A DNA stretch of 64,000 nucleotides. It comes from Beta vulgaris subsp. vulgaris. Its lineage: Eukaryota; Streptophyta; Magnoliopsida; Caryophyllales; Amaranthaceae. The notes beneath the pieces are model-generated. The model did not search any database and was not told where the DNA came from. It was given only the letters and a program-made list of their open reading frames with translations. Shown one piece after another: positions 58,000-64,000 of the stretch. The stretch lies in NCBI RefSeq assembly GCF_026745355.1, contig NC_079205.1:57351058-57415057 (forward strand), written 5' to 3'. A program made the translations under genes and the position numbers. Every line of letters begins with the position of its first letter. Positions within the stretch are counted from its first letter, which is position 1.

Positions 58000-58107
58000 T
58001 TTTCACGTGATCTTTAGGTCAGGGGTTCGATCCTTACTCCCAGTATTATGCTGGGGTATTTCCTTAGCATGATATGCATGCCTTACCAGCCAATATGTTA
58101 AGCATCT
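58000..58107 (+). mobile_element. Partial SINE (same family as 45796)
   Basis: AGGTCAGGGGTTCGATCCTT (B box) and the downstream GCATGCCTTACCAGCCAATA match the SINE at 45796-45952. The ends and target duplication are not resolved, and it adjoins the left edge of the large inverted repeat. Confidence 0.45.
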
Positions 58108-58266
58108 ACAAACTTGTACACATCATTTTTCTTTTGAGTTGCTAAGATTAATATGCTGAATTGTAAATAATACCATTTTTTCACCATACATGCATCCATG
58201 ACAAATTTTTTTATTCACAATGTATCTTTACTTTTTTCAGAAGTCACTGTATACCCTTAAGTTTCT

Positions 58267-58304
<38 letters not shown>

Positions 58305-58379
58305 AAGTAACCTTTTGTGAACGTTAAATCTTCATTAGTGTATAACCTAATTAAACCCTCTAACCCTACTAAACTCATC

Positions 58380-58441
58380 TAACCCTAACCCCTAACCCTA
58401 ACCCCCTAACCCTAATCCTAACCCTAACCCTAACCCCTAAT
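58380..58441 (+). repeat. Telomere-like CCCTAA tract (left arm)
   Basis: A degenerate run of CCCTAA/CCCCTAA units. The six-base unit differs from the common plant telomere unit (CCCTAAA). It is interstitial and recurs in inverse orientation at 63705-63775. Confidence 0.85.
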
Positions 58442-59058
58442 CTATTAACTTAAGCACCCAACCACCATCCTTCCCTCATCTCACCCATGCATCACTACCC
58501 CTTCCCCCCCCCACAGACCCACCACCCCCGCAACCCTCCTTCCCCGCATCATAAATTGACGTAGTTGGAGGGTTTGGAGGTTTGATTTCTGATTTTGGGG
58601 TTGGCTGCCTCGCACAGGACACTCACCCAGATGCCTAACAAGCACTCCAACCCCCTCCCACCACATTGAAATTTTTGCTTCCACCAAGATTTGAACTTTG
58701 GTCTCCAATTTGGAAAATAGCAAAAAATACCATTGAACCCAAGGGTACTTGATACTAGAAAAAAGTTATACTATTTAAAAATTATGTGTTTAATAGTATA
58801 TGGATACAACTGTAAAATAAATGTATATGTACGTATAGCTGTTAAATTTAGTCTTTATAATGTAATTTCAGATTTTCTTTATTGATTTTTTGTTTAGGAA
58901 ATTGATTCTTGTAACTTTAAGTTGGTGCTAGATGTCTAGCCTATTGAAAAACAAGAAATGTGCAATATATTCATGTATTTGTTTTTTTTAGAAGCATTAA
59001 TACATGTATCGTTTATCTAACATTTAATTATTATTTTTTTCAAATTTGTGTTGGCTAT

Positions 59059-59310
59059 ACAGTATGCAGATAACTATGCTCTATTTTGGGTGTTACATGG
59101 TCAAAAAATAAAAATGGCAAAACAAGAGCTTTTAGATAAATGTAATCCAAATGCAAATGTAGGCTACCGCTATGATTTTGATATTATTAGGGCGTTGAGA
59201 TGGCGAGACATGATGTGTGTTTGGTAGTTGATTATCCAACCAGTGGACGCGCAAAAAGAAAAAATGTCCGTCAACAGGCCGAGCAACAAATTAAGCCATC
59301 AATTTGAGTT
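59059..59310 (+). pseudogene. Exon-like coding remnant in left arm
   Basis: After an acceptor-like GGCTATACAG the sequence reads YADNYALFWVLHGQKIKMAK, QELLDKCNPNANVGYRYDFD, IIRALRW, and after a one-base shift VDYPTSGRAKRKNVRQQAEQ to a stop. The DYP…G block after an amphipathic segment faintly recalls papain-family proteases, but I do not consider that established. The right-arm copy is slightly different. Confidence 0.45.
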
Positions 59311-59839
59311 ATATTTATTTATCTATCTTCTATAGTATGCAGCCCCATTTATTTATTTATTTTTGAAACGAATGCAGCCCATCTTTCAGATTTTAATTTG
59401 GTGGCATAACGTGCACTTATATGTTAATACACTAATTTCATCTTTTAATTTGAAAAAATAGACCGATCTTTGGTCCAAGATTTTTAAGTTTTGGTCTAGA
59501 CATAGTTTTTTAATTATCATTAATATAAATTTAATTTAAAATTTATCTAATTGTTTATTGATAATATATCTAAAAATTATAATTAAACTATATTTTGTAG
59601 AAATAAAAAGAATAGGTATAAATCATTAAATCAATATCAGACTACCTTTTATTACTAAATTGATATTCATTTCGGAAAATTTCGACTTCTTCGATCCTCG
59701 GTTTGGTCTTGGACCAATGGACACCACACTCATCAACAATAACATGCTGGAAAATTGAAAAAAATCAGGCAATACACAACAATTATGGAAATACTACTCT
59801 TGGGTGTAAACTGGTTGGTTTCCATATTTACACCACTCA

Positions 59840-60235
59840 TCTCTATTATATAAGCAAAGGGAGCTATGGTGTCCCCAATGAAATGTCTTTTTTGTCCTTA
59901 GCTAAATAAATACTTAATTGGATATTCAGATTTTGTACAATTATATCCTTTCCTAATTTAAAGATGGGTAAAAGTTCCAATAATAAAATAAATAATCATT
60001 AACAAAGTAACTTGACATAATGAGAAAAATGGTTACTCAATTAAATAAATTACAAATTCAATTTGAGTATAAAACTTTACTAAATGTTTATCTCAATTTC
60101 TAAACGCTTTAGAGATTATAGTAGTTTGTAGAACAATAATTATAAATCATACTTCTATAATTATATTTTGATGCAATTTATTAATAATAGACCCAAACAA
60201 TAATCGACGCACGCATCGCGTGCATAGAAGACTAG
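59840..60235 (+). mobile_element. Non-autonomous Helitron, 396 bp
   Basis: Starts TCTCTATTATATAAGCAAAG at 59840 after an A and ends with the hairpin GCACGCATCGCGTGC, then ATAGAAGA and CTAG (60232-60235) before T. Same family as 51297-52260. It sits in the loop between the two inverted-repeat arms. Confidence 0.88.
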
Positions 60236-60409
60236 TGTGCCCAAATTAGAGGCGCATCAGCATGCGTAAAAGTCGGCATACAACGTAGCAATTTCGTATG
60301 GAGAAGAGACTCTTCACGAACCACTTGCAAAAAAATATATTATGTCGAAATTTTTCGAAATGAATATCAATTTAGTAATAAAAGGTGGTCTGATATTGAT
60401 TCAATGATG

Positions 60410-61437
60410 GAGTTGCTAAACGCAGCCTCACTTTACTAACGCAGCCTAAAAAAAATACAAAAAACCCTTATTATCATATTCTTTTAAAAAAAAAACCCTT
60501 TCTCTCTCTAAAAATATTCTCTCCTCGTTTCTAACCATTAGATTAAAAAAAAACTTCATAGAAGATCTATAAATTTTAATTTCATACTCAATGGACGATA
60601 ATTTTGACCAAATCGAATTTCAATCCGATGTAAGTTGTTAATTTTTTTTCGTGATTATGATATCTCGGACGATAATTCATGATTTGTCTTATTTCGTGCA
60701 ATCTACATTAACGTGATTAATCTGTTTCATGTGGATTACACGAATCATAGTCGATTCCGTTTCGTGCAGATTGCACGAAATCATCGAGTCTGCTTTTGTA
60801 CAGTTTGCATGAAACCATTGATTCTACTTCTGCGACAGTTTTTCATAAACTTTCCAATCAAGTTATTGAGGCTCATAAATTAGATTCCAATGGATTTTCC
60901 CATTATGCTACTGTAATTGATTCACGTCCGAGGTGAAATTTGTGCTTGTTGAGAGTGAATTAAGTTGTTGGTTGCGAAGTTGTCACCCTTGCAACTGATG
61001 GAAGTTTAAGACAATGGGACACTTTGATTTGTATTGGGAACCAAACAATTACGTGGGTTCTTTCGGAATATGTCATGTTGTGTATGGATGTGTCGATAAT
61101 GTTAACCTTCCTCTCGCTAACGACAATCAAGATTTAGGATTTAGTCATAATGCCTCTAATTAATTACTTTTGAGGACTCCTTTACAGCTTGATCACTTCA
61201 CTACTTATCTATTCTTATAGTAGCATCAATGGTGAGTTACATTTAATCGGTACCCAAGATCTGATATCAATAATCAAATCACATCTATACAGCTATATCT
61301 GAAGAGGACGAACAGGGAAGATGGAGAGAGAAGTGGAGAGAGGAGTATTTAGAGAGAAATGGGTTTTAAGGCAAAGGGTATTTCAGATATTTTGTAGGGT
61401 TTTATTAATAAAGTGAGGTTGTATTTAGCAAACATGT
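60410..61437. mobile_element. TIR DNA transposon, possibly Mutator-like
   Basis: Comparison with the left arm shows this block is an insertion. Its ends, GAGTTGCTAAACGCAGCCTC and the inverse of GAGGTTGTATTTAGCAAACAT, form TIRs of about 27 bp (core GCTAAA…CCTCACTTTA). The flanks TCAATGATG / TTAAGGATT may be a drifted 9-bp duplication, which would suit Mutator-like elements. Inside, an ATG at about 60591 opens MDDNFDQIEFQSDV followed by a donor-like GTAAGT, perhaps the start of a captured or transposon gene. Confidence 0.6.
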
Positions 61438-61786
61438 TTAAGGATTTGTACCTGTTCTTTTTATTTCTACTTCAAAATAGATTATCTTAATGTTTGTAAT
61501 CATATTTATTTAATATTGAAAAATACAGTTAATATATAATAATTATAAGTTTTAGATATATTATCAATAAACAATTAGATAAAATTAAAATTAAATTTAT
61601 ATTAATGATAATTAAAAAATTATGTCTAGACCAAAACTTAAATATCTTGGACCAAATAAAGATCGTCTATTTTTTCAAATTAAAAGATGAAATTAGTGTA
61701 TTAACTTATAGGTGCACATTATGGCACCAAATTAAAATCTAAAAGATGGACTGCATAATTTAGAAGATAGATAAATAAATATAACT

Positions 61787-62045
61787 CATTGAAATTGGTG
61801 CCTTAATTTGCTCGGCAAGTTGACCGACATTTTTTCTTTTTGCCCGTCCATAGGTTGGATAATCATCTACCAAACCCACACCATGTCTCGCTATCCATTT
61901 GATCGCCCTAATAATATCAAAATCATAGCGTTAGCCAACCTGTGCATTTGAATTACATTTATCTAAAAGCTCTTGCTTTGCCATTTTTATTGTCTGATCA
62001 TGTAATAGCCAAAATAGAGCATGGTTATCTGAATACTGTATAGCC
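61787..62045 (-). pseudogene. Exon-like coding remnant in right arm
   Basis: Minus-strand counterpart of 59059-59310: YSDNHALFWLLHDQTIKMAK, QELLDKCNSNAQVG, then a stop in place of Tyr, RYDFDIIRAIKWIARHGVGL and DDYPTYGRAKRKNVGQLAEQ. This copy keeps one frame across the point where the left copy is shifted, but has its own stop, so both are pseudogenic. Confidence 0.45.
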
Positions 62046-62813
62046 AACACGAATCTAAAGGATAAAAAAACAAATTAAATGTTAAATAAACGATACGTTT
62101 ATGAATGATTCAAAAAAACAAATACATTAATATATTGCACATTTCTTGTTCTTCAATAGGCTAGACATCTGGCACCAACGGTAAAGTTACAAGAATTAGT
62201 TTCTTAAAAAAATCAATAAACAAAAATCTGAAATTACATTACATAGATTAAATTTAACAACTCTATGTACATGTACATTTATTTTACATTTGTATACATA
62301 TATACTATTAAACACATACATTTTAAATAGTATAACTATTTTCTAGTACCAAGTATCTTTGGGTTCAATGGTATTTTTTGCTATCTTACAAATTGGAGAC
62401 CAAAGTTAAAATCTTGGTGGAAACAAAAATTTCTATGTGATCGGAGGGGGTTGGAGTGCTTGTTAGGCATCTGGGTGAGTGTCCTGTGCGAGGCAGTCAA
62501 AAGAATTTTTTTTCTTACCATTCTTAGAAGAGAGCCCAAAAAAAACTATTTCTATTTCAGTGCAAGTTTATTTTATTGAGTTAAAAAGGTACAGTTGAGA
62601 CTTAAGTTAATTTATCACGAGATATATAATTTGGTTTAACAAAGATGTACTTCTTCCGTAACAAAAAAAAAAGTACAACATTTGATGTAACACAAGAAAT
62701 GCAACAATTTGAAATTTATTAATTTTAGTAAAAAGATTTCAATCTATTTACAACTATGCCATTACTTAAACAGTTAAACACCCCAAAATCTGATTTAACT
62801 TCCTAACGCATAT

Positions 62814-63478
62814 ATTATAGTCTTAAGTTTCTTGTTTAGTGTGTGTGTTTGTTTTTCTCTCTCCCCTCTCTCCTCTCTACTTTCAAAAACCCTAGCATCC
62901 ATTGTTGATTTTTAAAGGGGCTTCCATCGGTTTTTACCGTTGGAAAGCCCCCACCTTTGCTTTTTTTATTTGTTTTTAGGTTTCCAATAACGATTTCTCC
63001 CTCGAAAGACAGGGTTTTCGATCTCCTTCGTAAGAAAAGGTTTTTCGATCTCCTTCGAAAGACAAGGTTTTTCGACCTCCTTCGAAAGACAGGGTTTTTC
63101 TCCTCTTTTAGAGGGGGAATTTCTACAGGTTACAATCCGGGATACTAGATCCAATGGATTGCCGTGAAATTATTTTTGTTGGTGAAGAATTATGCGGGAT
63201 CACAAAGGTTATCAATTTTTCGAATACGGTCAGATGAATCCGACGGAAACATCCTCACGACTACAAGGGATCGTTAGATTGTCTCTCCAACAAGGCTGTA
63301 TTTTCCAGCGATATAAGCGGGAGATGTTCCACATTGCAAGATTTGTTTGACGATCGTAGTTTTTATGAAGGAAATTTTTGTTTGATTCAACTTATGTATT
63401 TGTTTGATTCGATTGCTTATGTAGATGTCGTATGACTTTTTATTAATGAATTAATTTTACTATTCAAAAAAAAAAAAA
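62814..63478 (+). mobile_element. Short poly(A) retroposon (family R, copy 2)
   Basis: Flanked by a perfect 16-bp duplication ACTTCCTAACGCATAT (62798-62813 and 63479-63494) and ending in A14. Leader-like CTCTCTCC and AAACCCTAGC sequence is followed by a ~30-bp repeat (TTCGAAAGACARGGTTTTTC, three copies at about 63001-63097) and the family 3' end ATGTAGATGTCGTATGAC. It lies inside the extra segment of the right inverted-repeat arm. Confidence 0.8.
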
Positions 63479-63704
63479 ACTTCCTAACGCATATTAGATT
63501 GTTAACCCCAAAAAACATTAAATTTAATGATTCCCACCAAAATACTCATATCCACCCCCAACATCCCAAAATCAGAAATCAAACCCCCCAAACCCTCCAA
63601 CTACCTAATTTATGACGTGGGGGAGGAGGGCTGCGGGGGTGGGGGAAGGGGTAGTGCTGCATGGGTGGGATAAGGGAAAGGGGGTGGTTGGATGGTTAAG
63701 TTAT

Positions 63705-63775
63705 TAATTAGGGATAGGGTTAGGGTTAGAGGGGGTTAGGTTTAGATGAGTTTATTAGGGTTAGAGGGTTTAATT
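63705..63775 (-). repeat. Telomere-like TTAGGG tract (right arm)
   Basis: Degenerate TTAGGG/TTAGAGGG units, the inverse partner of 58380-58441 but shorter and more eroded. Confidence 0.8.
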
Positions 63776-64000
63776 AGGTTATACACTAATGGAGATCTAA
63801 TTATAACGTTCGCAAAAGGTTACTTTTTGTAAAAAAGACTTAGAAACTCAGGGGTATATGGTGACTTCTGAAAAAAATAAGGATACCTGGTGAATACAAA
63901 AATTTGTCATGGATGATGGTGAAACAACCGTATTATTTATAATTCAGCATATTAAAGTAGCATATTAATCTTAGCAACTCAAAAGAAAAAGGATGTGTAC

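Larger units (their letters stand above)
58108..59695 (+). repeat. Large inverted repeat, left arm
   Basis: This arm pairs with the inverse complement of 60345-64000. Anchors: GTACACATCATTTTTCTTTT (58115) against the last 20 bp of the window; the telomere-like tract; GCCTCGCACAGGACACTCAC (58605) against 62480-62500; GCTATGATTTTGATATTATT (59169) against 61910-61930; and AATTGATATTCATTTCGGAA (59659) against 60357-60377. Identity looks high but clearly not perfect. Confidence 0.92.
60345..64000 (-). repeat. Large inverted repeat, right arm (continues past window)
   Basis: Inverse copy of 58108-59695, lengthened by a TIR transposon (60410-61437) and by an extra segment at about 62503-63555 that includes a retroposon. 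The pairing reaches the last base of the window, so the arm may extend further. Confidence 0.9.

Noticed and set aside
58380..58441. True telomere end
   Set aside because: The tract is short, degenerate, interstitial and repeated in inverse orientation in the other arm, so it belongs to the repeat.
1..64000. CRISPR arrays, bacterial-type operons, riboswitches
   Set aside because: Nothing with regular repeat-spacer structure or prokaryotic signals was seen; the sequence is plant nuclear DNA.

Overview
The window looks like nuclear DNA of a flowering plant. It is AT-rich, its genes are split by many short exons with plant-type introns, several proteins start with transit-peptide-like N termini, and the spaces between genes are packed with MITEs, hAT elements, Helitrons, SINE/LINE copies and a solo LTR. 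The proteins belong to land-plant families. I cannot fix the species; an Amaranthaceae-like eudicot is a guess from the general flavour of the repeats, not a demonstrated result.

Gene-bearing part (about 1.3-42 kb). Six genes can be assembled exon by exon with a continuous reading frame: (1) a small two-exon plastid-type membrane protein on the minus strand (1354-1857); (2) a ten-exon double SRPBCC/polyketide-cyclase-like protein resembling Arabidopsis At5g08720 (2901-8235, +), with one probable GC-AG intron; (3) a two-exon cysteine-rich protein resembling At4g08330 (8377-8951, -), convergent with gene 2; (4) a mostly single-exon 742-residue basic/Ser-rich protein with a poly-His run (10801-13252, -); (5) a nine-exon PHD-SWIB-Plus3 chromatin protein (22627-32621, +), whose last coding intron is an AT-AC intron with U12-type signals; (6) a fourteen-exon CBS-CBS-PB1 protein of the CBSCBSPB family with a C-terminal membrane anchor (34444-41787, -), convergent with gene 5. 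There is no operon logic; these are ordinary independent nuclear genes, mainly plastid and chromatin functions.

Repeat-rich part. Between 13.3 and 22.3 kb lie Stowaway-type MITEs (two of them inside a pentanucleotide microsatellite), a nested set consisting of a small MITE, a hAT-like element and a 2.5-kb solo LTR, and a short poly(A) retroposon. From 42 kb to the end there are no host genes I can support. This stretch holds Helitrons, hAT elements (one carrying a degenerate plastid trnT), two or more SINEs, a 5'-truncated LINE with reverse transcriptase and a plant-type RNase H domain (47.6-50.9 kb), and from 58.1 kb to the window edge a very large inverted repeat with telomere-like tracts and an exon-like coding remnant in each arm. 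That inverted repeat is further interrupted by a Helitron, a TIR transposon and a second copy of the retroposon family seen at 21.4 kb.

The most distinctive observations are the U12-type AT-AC intron in gene 5, the large inverted repeat at the right edge, the plastid tRNA remnant inside a hAT element, and the two-member retroposon family with clear target-site duplications.
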